A stretch of DNA of 64,000 bases from a bacterium (GTDB taxonomy: Bacteria > SZUA-79 > Acidulodesulfobacterales > Acidulodesulfobacteraceae). Both the position numbers and the translations under genes were made by a program. The first letter of the stretch is position 1, and each line of letters starts with the position of its first letter. Location of the stretch: positions 1 to 64,000 of the forward strand of contig JAJZJW010000004.1 of the NCBI GenBank assembly GCA_021809845.1. Direction: 5' to 3'. The notes under the pieces are model-generated. The model was given only the letters and a program-made list of their open reading frames with translations, did no database searches and was not told the DNA's origin. Shown here in pieces: positions 17,619-25,269 of the stretch.

Positions 17619-17951
17619 ATGAAGTGGAAATGTACTGTATGCGGTTATGTTCATGATGGTGATTCGGCCCCTGATATTTGTCCTAAGTGTGGAGCGCCGA
17701 AAGAGAAATTTGAAAAAATCGCTTCAGATGTTGAGCAGATTATTGAGCGTTCAAGAAAAACTAATCAATTACATATGGATTTGACACATATGCTAACAAA
17801 AATTATTGCAATTTCAGAAGATGGCATAGCGGACAATCTTGACCCAAATTGTGTAAGCATATTTCAAAAAGCTAAGAAGTCCGCATATGAATTGAGACAA
17901 ATGTCAAAAGCAGAGATAGTTGCTCACATTAACAAACAGAAGTGGGGTTGA
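17619..17951 (+). CDS. Rubredoxin-like domain protein
   Basis: This protein has 110 residues. Residues 1-35 form a rubredoxin-type iron site with CTVCG (Cys4, Cys7) and CPKCG (Cys21, Cys24), as in the C-terminal domain of rubrerythrins. The remaining 75 residues are helical ('EQIIERSRKTNQLHMDLTHMLTKI') and may be a small dimerisation domain. It probably shuttles electrons in peroxide or oxygen detoxification in an anaerobe, but no partner gene is adjacent. A strong GGAGG site precedes the ATG. Confidence 0.75.
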   Translation: MKWKCTVCGYVHDGDSAPDICPKCGAPKEKFEKIASDVEQIIERSRKTNQLHMDLTHMLTKIIAISEDGIADNLDPNCVSIFQKAKKSAYELRQMSKAEIVAHINKQKWG

Positions 17952-18068
17952 TTGTTGATTGCAGATATTTTAAATATTAATATGATGATATTTATAATAT
18001 TTAGATTTATTTATAATTCTTAACTGTTAATACTTATTTAATACTTATTTGAATTTTTTATTATTACG

Positions 18069-18115
18069 AACCGTAAATTTCCTGGCTAGCAGGTCTGGAG
18101 ATTTACGGTTTTTTT
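18069..18115 (+). terminator. Rho-independent terminator of the rubredoxin-like gene
   Basis: AACCGTAAAT (from 18069) pairs with ATTTACGGTT (18101-18110) and is followed by TTTTT. The loop is about 22 bases and contains a second small stem. It lies 118 bp after the stop codon. Confidence 0.8.
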
Positions 18116-18257
18116 AGTTTTTATCATATTTTATCTTGACTTATTTGTTGATTGAAAATAAAATAATGAGCATATTAAAAATAATCAAAATGTTCCGTAT
18201 ATTATTATAATTTTATATTATTTTATTTATATTATTTTATTTTTATTTATTATGTAG

Positions 18258-19526
18258 ATGAGGTTGAATATGCAATTAAATGATTCTGTCCGTTTAATGT
18301 TTGTTTCAAATATGGTTTCAAAATTTTCTAGATGCCCTAATGATTCTGATGCAATTTGTTCCGAAGTATGTCCTTTAAGTTCTTTTAAAGAAAAAGCTGT
18401 GGCCAATTTTAATGTAAATTTTGATTATAAAGGTAATTTAGATTATGCGTTGTCAATAGCTAACTCGGGCTATAATAGCGATTTTAATTCCATTGACGAT
18501 TCAGGCGTAAAATCTTCTAAAGTTATGCACGGATTATGTGAGACACTATTTAAATCAGGATATTTCAATGAAGTGAAATATAAAGAATCAAAACATAAAG
18601 TAGCCGTTGTAGGGTCAGGTCCTGCAGGATTATCCGCAGCAATATTGCTTGGTAAATGGGGAATTGACGTAGATGTCTATGAATCTAAAAAATTGCTTGG
18701 AGGTCTTTCCAGAAATTCATTGCCTACATCTAATATGCATGAAAAAATTATAGATAAAGAAATTAGATTAAAATCACCTTCTAATGTTAATTATCTGACT
18801 GAGCAAAGAATCATGGATATACGGACGCTTAAAGAAAAATATTCCGCTGTGATTGTCGCCGCAGGTGTATATAGCGATAAAGATTTAATGGTATACTTTG
18901 AAGATGGAAATTTTAATAAAATAAAAGATGATAGTGCTGACCAATTTATAAACGATAAAAACTTGCAATCAATGAAAGATAAAACAGTGGCTATTATAGG
19001 ATATGGTAATTTAGGGCTCAGTCTTGCAATAAAATTAAAAAAATTAGGCGCCAAGAATGTTTATTTGGTATTTCCTAAAGATTTCAAAAATGTCCCGACT
19101 TGGGATAAACAGATTATTAAAGATTTTAATATAGGAATTAAATTTTTTATGTTCGAATCTGATAATTATATTATGGATTCTTTGGATATTAAATCCAACA
19201 AAATTATTAAACTTAATCTGAATAGAATAGGCAGTACATCTTATTATGGTTTTAATCCAGATTATAATGATGTTTACGAACTTGACGCCGATGAAATATT
19301 ATTTGTAAATCCGCCAAAAATTTCTGGCGAATTTTGTAAAGAAAATACAACCATTTGCGACGAAACAAAAGGTTTAATAAGTATAAACCATGATAATTAC
19401 ATGACCTCTATCGAAGGTATATTTGCGGCAGGAGATGCTGTTTTAGGCGGTTCATCCGTTCCGCGTTCCGCTTTGAGCGGAAAGACTGCTGCAATAAATG
19501 TTTATAAATATCTTGAAAAATTATAA
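18258..19526 (+). CDS. GltD-like FAD/NAD(P)-binding oxidoreductase
   Basis: This protein has 422 residues. The N-terminal 90 residues contain a Cys-rich motif (CPNDSDAICSEVCP, Cys 26/34/38), resembling the Fe-S-binding domain in glutamate synthase small subunits and dihydropyrimidine dehydrogenase, but with fewer cysteines. An FAD motif, 'VAVVGSGPAGLSAA' (about 115), an NAD(P) motif, 'VAIIGYGNLGLSLA' (about 243), and the closing FAD motif 'GIFAAGDAVLGGSSV' (about 392) follow. It would transfer electrons between NAD(P)H and an unknown partner. No glutamate synthase large subunit is adjacent. It stands alone, followed by a tiny membrane gene. Confidence 0.75.
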   Translation: MRLNMQLNDSVRLMFVSNMVSKFSRCPNDSDAICSEVCPLSSFKEKAVANFNVNFDYKGNLDYALSIANSGYNSDFNSIDDSGVKSSKVMHGLCETLFKSGYFNEVKYKESKHKVAVVGSGPAGLSAAILLGKWGIDVDVYESKKLLGGLSRNSLPTSNMHEKIIDKEIRLKSPSNVNYLTEQRIMDIRTLKEKYSAVIVAAGVYSDKDLMVYFEDGNFNKIKDDSADQFINDKNLQSMKDKTVAIIGYGNLGLSLAIKLKKLGAKNVYLVFPKDFKNVPTWDKQIIKDFNIGIKFFMFESDNYIMDSLDIKSNKIIKLNLNRIGSTSYYGFNPDYNDVYELDADEILFVNPPKISGEFCKENTTICDETKGLISINHDNYMTSIEGIFAAGDAVLGGSSVPRSALSGKTAAINVYKYLEKL

Positions 19527-19606
19527 AATTTATTGCATAATTAAAAGTCGTTTGTTTGTATCTTTTAAATTTATATCATTAATTTATATCAAAAGGGGGA
19601 TTTATT

Positions 19607-19720
19607 ATGAATGAGAAACAAGCTACAAAGATCACTTGGGCAGTTGTTATAGTTAGTATTATTGCCATAGTTGGTCTAGGTATTTACGCTGCGTTAGGAT
19701 TAAATTATAGAATATTTTAA
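19607..19720 (+). CDS. 37-residue single-pass membrane protein
   Basis: A short frame starts behind a strong AAAAGGGGGA ribosome site, 80 bp after the flavoprotein. It encodes a charged N-terminus (MNEKQATKITW), one membrane helix of about 20 residues and a short tail. The clear ribosome site and clean hydrophobic profile suggest a real small protein, perhaps associated with the flavoprotein. No family is recognised. Confidence 0.5.
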   Translation: MNEKQATKITWAVVIVSIIAIVGLGIYAALGLNYRIF

Positions 19721-19937
19721 TTAGTTTTTTGTTAACCGAATAAATTATAGTTTATGGCGAATTGCATAGTATTAAAAAATAAAAGAATAATATAAAAGGC
19801 ATGTGGTGCGAACATATTTACCATTTTTTCTTAATTTTAACACATTAATTATATCTGTTAAATAATTTAAGTTGCTTAACCACTCGACACCCGTGCCTAT
19901 TGTCCTTAAAATATCTTCAAGAATAATATAAAATATC

Positions 19938-19966
19938 TTGACTTTTTAATAGATTTATATTATTAT
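19938..19966 (+). promoter_or_regulatory. Promoter of tRNA-Lys(TTT)
   Basis: TTGACT (19938-19943) and TATTAT (19961-19966) are spaced by 17 bp. The mature tRNA begins 18 bp after the -10 box. Confidence 0.75.
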
Positions 19967-19984
19967 ACTAAATCTTGCTATCGA

Positions 19985-20060
19985 GAGCCGCTAGCTCAGC
20001 TGGTAGAGCACCTGACTTTTAATCAGGTGGTCGTGGGTTCGACCCCCGCGCGGCTCACCA
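19985..20060 (+). tRNA. tRNA-Lys (TTT anticodon)
   Basis: This is a 76-nt cloverleaf with acceptor GAGCCGC/GCGGCTC, anticodon loop CTTTTAA (anticodon TTT), T-loop TTCGACC and encoded CCA. It is the integration target of the 34-kb ICE. Its 3' half is duplicated at 53986-54030 and 57985-58035. Confidence 0.97.
20016..20060 (+). repeat. Attachment site attL (tRNA 3' half)
   Basis: The 45 bp from the anticodon loop to CCA are repeated at 53986-54030 with a single G-to-A difference. Together they define the boundaries of the ICE. Confidence 0.93.
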
Positions 20061-20074
20061 ATAAAACAAAGCAT

Positions 20075-21139
20075 TTAAAGCTTTTCAATTTCTTCTTCAT
20101 AATCCACTGCAACGATTTTGCAACGGTCATTATCCAAAACCTTAACGGCATTTTTAACATGCGCCTGCGATAAATGGGAATACCTTAAGGTCATTTTTAT
20201 ATCTTTATGCCCTAAAAGCTCTTTTACCGTCGTTAAATCTACCCCCTTCATTATTAGCCGGCTTGCAAACGTATGTCTTAAATCGTGAAAGTGAAAATCT
20301 GTAATATGCGATTTTCTTAAAGCCGTTCCGAAGCTCCGCTTGAAGTTATCGTAAGGTTTTAAAGTTTCAGGATTATAAAATACGTATGGCACGTCTATGC
20401 GCCTGATAATGCCGAAAAGCATATCTAATAAAGTATCGTTCATGGGTATTTCTCGCCGGTCTCCGTTCTTTGTTTTATCTAAAAGAATTATCCGGTTTTT
20501 TAAATCTACCCTATCCCATGTTAATTGCAGTATTTCCGATTTTCTCATGCCTGTATTCAACGCCGTTATAACAACCGGCTTTAAATAGCTGTCGCAATTA
20601 GATATAAGCATGTCTATCTCGTCGTCCGCCAGATACCTTAGGCGATATGTTTCGCCTTTTAACAATTTAGCTTTACGAATAGTTTTAAGAATGTTATCGT
20701 CAACCAGTTCCCAATCGGCCGCCTTCGTAAACGTTCTTTTTAAAATAGCCGTGAGCCTGTTGGCATAACTTATCGAGTAGCCCTTTTTCATAATATCGCT
20801 CTGCATATTTTCAATATCAAGGACGCTAAATTTAGTTATTATTTTTTCACTAAAATAATCATTAAGTGTTTTTATGAAATACTTTAGCCGCCCGTGACTC
20901 TTAAGCCGTCCATCTGTATATTCGAGATATTTTACGGATAGTTCGTTAAAGCTGTATTTCTGAACGATTTCTTTTTTGCTTACCGGGGTAATGCCGTTAA
21001 TAATTTCATTACGCCTGTTTAAAAAGATCTCTTCGGCAAACTTTTTATTTTTAGTTTTCGTCGATTCGTAAATCCGCCGTCCGTTAAGCTGAAACTTCAT
21101 AAAATAATAAGGGCTGTTTTTTCTTTTGAAAAGTCCCAT
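20075..21139 (-). CDS. int: Tyrosine recombinase (integrase) of the ICE
   Basis: This protein has about 354 residues from the ATG at 21139, which sits one base after the xis stop behind AGGAGG; an in-frame start at 21211 would overlap xis. An Arm-type N-terminus ('SPYYFMKFQLNGRRIYEST') leads into a core-binding domain and a catalytic domain with 'NTGMRKSEILQLTW', 'HDLRHTFASRLI' and 'LLGHKDIKMTLRYSHL', so the Arg, His-x-x-Arg, His and Tyr residues are all present. Its stop lies 14 bp from the tRNA-Lys 3' end. This orientation is opposite to that of element 1's integrase, and the two proteins are only distantly alike. Confidence 0.92.
   Translation of the reverse strand: MGLFKRKNSPYYFMKFQLNGRRIYESTKTKNKKFAEEIFLNRRNEIINGITPVSKKEIVQKYSFNELSVKYLEYTDGRLKSHGRLKYFIKTLNDYFSEKIITKFSVLDIENMQSDIMKKGYSISYANRLTAILKRTFTKAADWELVDDNILKTIRKAKLLKGETYRLRYLADDEIDMLISNCDSYLKPVVITALNTGMRKSEILQLTWDRVDLKNRIILLDKTKNGDRREIPMNDTLLDMLFGIIRRIDVPYVFYNPETLKPYDNFKRSFGTALRKSHITDFHFHDLRHTFASRLIMKGVDLTTVKELLGHKDIKMTLRYSHLSQAHVKNAVKVLDNDRCKIVAVDYEEEIEKL
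20108..20130 (+). repeat. Inner terminal repeat of the ICE, left copy
   Basis: A 23-bp segment within the 3' end of the integrase gene contains GCAACGATTTTGCAACGG, itself a double GCAACG. It recurs with one mismatch at 53848-53870, near the other end. It is a candidate arm-type recombinase binding site. Confidence 0.6.
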
Positions 21140-21140
21140 G

Positions 21141-21356
21141 TTATTTACCGCCTCCTTTAAGGGACTTTCCGCCTGTTCCCCTATTATACGGTTTAACTTC
21201 GCAAGTTTCAAGCCAAACCATTACGGCGTCAATATCAAATTTTACGAGCCGTCCTAATTTATAATGAGGAATTTTACGCGTAGATGTCCAGTCATAAATA
21301 GTCTTGGGGCTTGTATCCAATATCTCCGCTATTTTTTCAATTCCGACTAATTTCAT
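21141..21356 (-). CDS. xis: Excisionase-like (AlpA/MerR-type) HTH protein
   Basis: This 71-residue protein is a helix_turn_helix_17-type winged HTH: 'VGIEKIAEILDTSPKTIYDWTSTRKIPHYKLG' followed by 'LVKFDIDAVMVWLE'. Such proteins bend att DNA and favour excision. The stop is one base before the integrase ATG, so the two are co-translated. The Gly/Lys-rich tail is unusual but short. Confidence 0.8.
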   Translation of the reverse strand: MKLVGIEKIAEILDTSPKTIYDWTSTRKIPHYKLGRLVKFDIDAVMVWLETCEVKPYNRGTGGKSLKGGGK

Positions 21357-21451
21357 TTTATAATCCTTATTATTTTTAGCGCCTAAATCGTCGTTAAAAT
21401 CTATATTATTAATCTTTAATAGAAATATATGTCTTTATTTCTTCTATGCCT

Positions 21452-22348
21452 TTAAAATGCGTTTACGGCATTTTTTTTGTTTAGTATTTTTCTTAATTCT
21501 ATTTGAACGGGTCTTTGCTCTATCGTATATGTCCATAATGCCGGATATAACGCTCCGATGTCTTCTTCTATTACTTCGGTTCTTTCATTTAATAAAGCCT
21601 GAGCTTTTAAAAGTCCCAAGCACCAAATCTGCCTTCTCTCGCTTATAACGATATTATTTAATTCTAAATTTTCAATCAAATCCGCAAATAATTCTTTTAT
21701 TTTATTTTCTAAATGAATTTTTTTAACATCATTTTGTAATGTTAAAATATCATTTAAACTTACTTTTAAATCATTAGCGCAATAATCATCTATGTTATAA
21801 AGTCTTAATCTTTCTTCTTTTAGCCTTAGTCTTTTCAATTCGTATCTTAATAAAAATCTATCGTATAACGCCTCTAAAGAATCCCCCTGTCCCGGCTTTT
21901 CGTTTGACGCTGCAAAAAAGCTTATTAACGGAATTTTAAGTCTTCCCGGATTGTAATAAATCTTATCGCTCATTGCTAATAACAGACTTTGCAGCGTTTC
22001 TCCTTTTGCCTTAAAAAACTCATCGCCGAAAGCGATATGCGCCTCCGGCAAACGATATTCTATATTTCTAAGCATTCTGTCTTGAGCTGCTTCTTTTACG
22101 CTCCAATGCCCCATTATTTCTTTTTCCTCCGTTGAAGGCGTAAATAAGTATTCCCAATATTTTATTCCTTCTATATGGTCGCATACGCAATGTAAAACAT
22201 GACTTTTGGCAACTCCCGGAGGACCTAAAAGTAATGCGTGCTTACCTGTCGCTATTGCTAAAAATATGCCGTCAATAATATCCTGCCTTCTAATAAAATA
22301 ATCATTAAGATTTTTCTTAATGATTATAATTTTTTTTAAGTATTCCAT
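21452..22348 (-). CDS. MoxR/RavA-like AAA+ ATPase in the T4SS operon
   Basis: This 298-residue protein has Walker A 'LLGPPGVAKSHVL' (about 39-51), Walker B 'HIAFGDEFFKAK' (about 105), sensor 1 'SFFAASNEKPG' (about 146) and an 'LYDRFLLRYELKRL' arginine-finger region, which together indicate the MoxR branch of AAA+ proteins. It is the last gene of the secretion operon and overlaps the VirB1-like gene by 32 bp. No VirB11 ATPase is seen anywhere in the ICE. Whether this ATPase helps assemble the apparatus is unknown; MoxR proteins usually act as metal-insertion or assembly chaperones. Confidence 0.75.
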   Translation of the reverse strand: MEYLKKIIIIKKNLNDYFIRRQDIIDGIFLAIATGKHALLLGPPGVAKSHVLHCVCDHIEGIKYWEYLFTPSTEEKEIMGHWSVKEAAQDRMLRNIEYRLPEAHIAFGDEFFKAKGETLQSLLLAMSDKIYYNPGRLKIPLISFFAASNEKPGQGDSLEALYDRFLLRYELKRLRLKEERLRLYNIDDYCANDLKVSLNDILTLQNDVKKIHLENKIKELFADLIENLELNNIVISERRQIWCLGLLKAQALLNERTEVIEEDIGALYPALWTYTIEQRPVQIELRKILNKKNAVNAF

Positions 22349-22862
22349 ATATTTTTTTTACCTTTTCCTTATATCTAAAACCGCCGCCGTTATGATAATT
22401 TTGCACGCCTTGCCAAATGCCGTCGGCTTGATAATGTTTTAGAATAAATGCTCCAGCAAGTATATTTATTTTAGAAGTTAATAAATTTCCTATCGATAAA
22501 TTTAATCTTTTGCCCCAAAAATTATAATTAACCTGCATTAGTCCGATATCTACGCTATAATTTTTTTTAATATAATATCGTGCGATATATATTGCTTCCT
22601 GTTTTGATTCAGGATATACCGCATTTCCGTTTATATCTAAAGCGTATGGATTTAAACCGCTTTCTACGTATGCAATTGATACTAATATTTTATAATTTGT
22701 TCCCGTAAGCTTTCCGGCCGTTTTAAATATATTACCTGCGATTGCTCCTCTTGCCGTTAATAATAAAACAAAGCCTATTAAGATTAATTGAATAGTAAAA
22801 TATATCTTAATATTATTTAGAGCCTTAAATCGCATTTTAGAGCATTCTTTATTCTTCTTCAT
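22317..22862 (-). CDS. VirB1-like lytic transglycosylase
   Basis: This protein has about 181 residues from the ATG at 22862; other in-frame starts exist at 22913 and 22835. After a signal-anchor helix comes a transglycosylase fold with the catalytic Glu in 'SIAYVESGLNP', then 'AIYIARYYIKK', 'DIGLMQVNYNFW' and 'LAGAFILKHY...GVQNYHNGG', the order seen in SLT/VirB1 proteins. It would open peptidoglycan for the secretion channel. It overlaps both neighbours, so coupling is tight. Confidence 0.85.
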   Translation of the reverse strand: MKKNKECSKMRFKALNNIKIYFTIQLILIGFVLLLTARGAIAGNIFKTAGKLTGTNYKILVSIAYVESGLNPYALDINGNAVYPESKQEAIYIARYYIKKNYSVDIGLMQVNYNFWGKRLNLSIGNLLTSKINILAGAFILKHYQADGIWQGVQNYHNGGGFRYKEKVKKIYGILKKNYNH

Positions 22863-23928
22863 CGCTTGAGCTTTTCTTCTTTCTGTATGGGTGAAATTTA
22901 TGTTGATTTGCATTTTCGGCGGCGTGCCTTGCCGCTCCTGTTGTTTTACCTGCCATACCTCTTGCCGCTTGACCGGCGCCGCTTCCTGCCATTTTAGCCC
23001 CTACTCCTCCGGCAAGACCGCCTCCCGCTATTCCTGCCGCTCCAGCTCCTGCGGCTATTCCGCCGGTTATAATAGTTGTCGTAATTGCGCTTGCTACCGA
23101 CCCTATTGCTCCCATTCCTCCTTTATACAGTTTTGAGGTTAGCATTGGAGCAAGGATTACAAGAATTATAAATAGAATCATAAAAGCAGTGGTTACGATA
23201 ATATCTGAGTTGTTTAATGACGGATAATTTATAGATCCGTTTAAAACTCCGTTAAATACCGAATATAATAAAGCAAGCGTAATTGTCCAGGACATTATTT
23301 CTATTGTATTTATGATCCAGGCTTTTAAGAGGCTTCTCAAAGACGGTATTATGGATAATGAAATTACAATCGGTCCGGCTAAATACATAAAGGCAAGTAA
23401 TATATATCTTAGGAGTAATATTACCCACTCTGCTAATCCTGCTATTATTACCGATACCGCTCCAAGCCATAAATCCGGATTAAACCAATTCCATAATGTT
23501 AACGGCGGCGTCGGCTTGGAAAATATTAATTTAACAAATGCCATATATTCCGCTTCAGGCATAATACCGCTTGCTATTCCGTCAATAACCGTTTCAAGCC
23601 AAACCCATATCACATTATACATAATCAGCAAGGATATAATGAATATTAGCCAAAAAATTTCTTTCATATATCCGCCTTCCTGATTTGTATATAATTTTAT
23701 TGCCATTGTGAATAAAAACAATAAAAAAGCGAATGGCATAATTATTTTTTCAAGCGGCGTAATATTTGTTGACATTTCAGTTGCAAACATTGAAGGAATT
23801 GTCGTTATTACCATAACTTGAGGAAATTTAGTCGTTATGTTAGTTTGTCCTGTATTTGCATATGCAGGTTTTACTAACGCCGTTCCCGATATAAATAATA
23901 TTATTAAAATAAGTAATAGTTTTTTCAT
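22849..23928 (-). CDS. VirB6/TrbL-like inner-membrane channel protein
   Basis: This protein has about 359 residues. The start at 23928 is preferred to GTG 23937. It has a signal peptide ending in 'AYANTG', then six or so hydrophobic helices between residues 45 and 290, a Trp-rich middle, and a Gly/Ala-rich C-terminal region (about 290-340) with a charged tail (KKKSSSDEEE). This is the usual layout of VirB6/TrbL polytopic T4SS proteins. It sits between the VirB5-like and VirB1-like genes, as in many VirB operons. Confidence 0.8.
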   Translation of the reverse strand: MKKLLLILIILFISGTALVKPAYANTGQTNITTKFPQVMVITTIPSMFATEMSTNITPLEKIIMPFAFLLFLFTMAIKLYTNQEGGYMKEIFWLIFIISLLIMYNVIWVWLETVIDGIASGIMPEAEYMAFVKLIFSKPTPPLTLWNWFNPDLWLGAVSVIIAGLAEWVILLLRYILLAFMYLAGPIVISLSIIPSLRSLLKAWIINTIEIMSWTITLALLYSVFNGVLNGSINYPSLNNSDIIVTTAFMILFIILVILAPMLTSKLYKGGMGAIGSVASAITTTIITGGIAAGAGAAGIAGGGLAGGVGAKMAGSGAGQAARGMAGKTTGAARHAAENANQHKFHPYRKKKSSSDEEE

Positions 23929-23930
23929 AA

Positions 23931-24749
23931 TTACCACGCCGCTCCTGTCGCTGAACCTAATGATTGAATTGTTGTAGTTTCGTTTTGCTGCATTTTAGTC
24001 ATTGAATCTTCCGCTTGAATTTTTTGCGCATTTATTGCCGCATTAGCCTGATTCTGAACCGCCTGATTTTGAAGTATTTCGCTTAATAACTCTATGATTT
24101 TTCCGTTTGCGCTTGCGGTTAATCTTTCCGCGTCAAGTCCGTTTGCTTTTGTTGCCTCCGTTGAAATTAGATGTCCCGCCGTTGTCGCCGTCTGCGCTTC
24201 TTTTGAATCTAAAGCCGCCGTTGAAGATTCGCTATTTATAGCCGATTCTTCTATCTGCTGTGTGTCCTGCGCCGTTGAATTTACCCCCAAAGCACTATCC
24301 CACGGGTTTGCGGCATTTAAATCGCTATTGCCGAGCCCATTAACATAATTTACAAGGCTATTATCTAAACTTGCGTTTGGAGTTCCTGTCTGCACACTCG
24401 GTATAAACTGCTTGTAATTTTGTAAAAAGCTATCCATTCCGTCTAAACTTTTTAAATTTTGAATAAAGCCCGTTGCCGTATAATAATAATTTTGATATGT
24501 CTGAAATTGATTATAAGCTGCCATAGCCTCTTTAACAGCGTCCGCATTTCTTACATCCTGCAATGCGGTTTGAATTTTAGTATTTACCGCCTGCACTTGA
24601 GTATTAACCGCCGTTGCTGTCGTTTCTATTTGAGTTGCGACCGATTCCGGATTTGGAACTGAATAAACCGATAACTGAGCGTTGGCTTTTTTAATCGGTA
24701 TTATTAGCATGCCTGCAATTAATAAAATAATCATACTTAATCTTTTCAT
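23931..24749 (-). CDS. VirB5/TrbJ-like T4SS protein
   Basis: This 272-residue protein has a signal peptide ('MIILLIAGMLIIPIKKANA') followed by a mostly helical, Ala/Gln/Asn-rich mature region with long amphipathic helices (40-110 and 215-265). VirB5/TrbJ proteins are minor pilus-tip or stability factors with this composition. Position immediately upstream of VirB6 supports the call. Sequence similarity to named families is weak, as is usual for VirB5. A GGAGG site precedes the start. Confidence 0.7.
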   Translation of the reverse strand: MKRLSMIILLIAGMLIIPIKKANAQLSVYSVPNPESVATQIETTATAVNTQVQAVNTKIQTALQDVRNADAVKEAMAAYNQFQTYQNYYYTATGFIQNLKSLDGMDSFLQNYKQFIPSVQTGTPNASLDNSLVNYVNGLGNSDLNAANPWDSALGVNSTAQDTQQIEESAINSESSTAALDSKEAQTATTAGHLISTEATKANGLDAERLTASANGKIIELLSEILQNQAVQNQANAAINAQKIQAEDSMTKMQQNETTTIQSLGSATGAAW

Positions 24750-24815
24750 CGTTATCCTCCTTAATTATTTTTAATTTATATATATAAATATTTTTAAGGT
24801 TCACTAATTTTTTGA

Positions 24816-25268
24816 CTATATATAGTATTTGTATTTAGTTATTATAATTTCTATTAAAATTAAAAATAACGGCAATGCTATAAATAAATATTCCTGTATC
24901 GTTCCTACCTTTATAATCTTAAAGCAAATCTCAGTTTTTAACGGATAAAAAGGCTTTTCTTCTTGAAAATTTAAAGTGTCTAAAATTATATGCGATAATA
25001 AAGCCAAAAATATAATTAGCGCAAATATTTCACCGTAATGAAAATGCAATAATATAAAATAGCTTACAACCGTTAAACACAATGCAAATAAAAGCGTGTG
25101 TGTAATTCCTCTATGTTTAAATAAATGCCAATTCCAATCTTTACCCTCTCCAAATAATTTTATATCTATATCGGGGAGTCCTCCGGCGATTGCTCCTATT
25201 ATTATTCCGTATTTACAAAATAACCCTCCTATTATCACTCCGCCGAGCATATGCGTTATTCTTGTCAT
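24816..25268 (-). CDS. YdjM/DUF457-type membrane metal-dependent hydrolase
   Basis: This 150-residue protein has 'THMLGGVIIGGL' at the N-terminus, 'GAIAGGLPDIDIKLFG' (about 27-42), and 'HRGITHTLLFALCLT' (about 53-67), followed by three membrane helices. The H...PDID...HRGxTH pattern is the metal-site signature of the DUF457/YdjM inner-membrane hydrolases. It is one base from the VirB4 stop, in the T4SS operon, where it is not a usual component. Its substrate is unknown. Confidence 0.75.
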   Translation of the reverse strand: MTRITHMLGGVIIGGLFCKYGIIIGAIAGGLPDIDIKLFGEGKDWNWHLFKHRGITHTLLFALCLTVVSYFILLHFHYGEIFALIIFLALLSHIILDTLNFQEEKPFYPLKTEICFKIIKVGTIQEYLFIALPLFLILIEIIITKYKYYI

Positions 25269-25269
25269 T

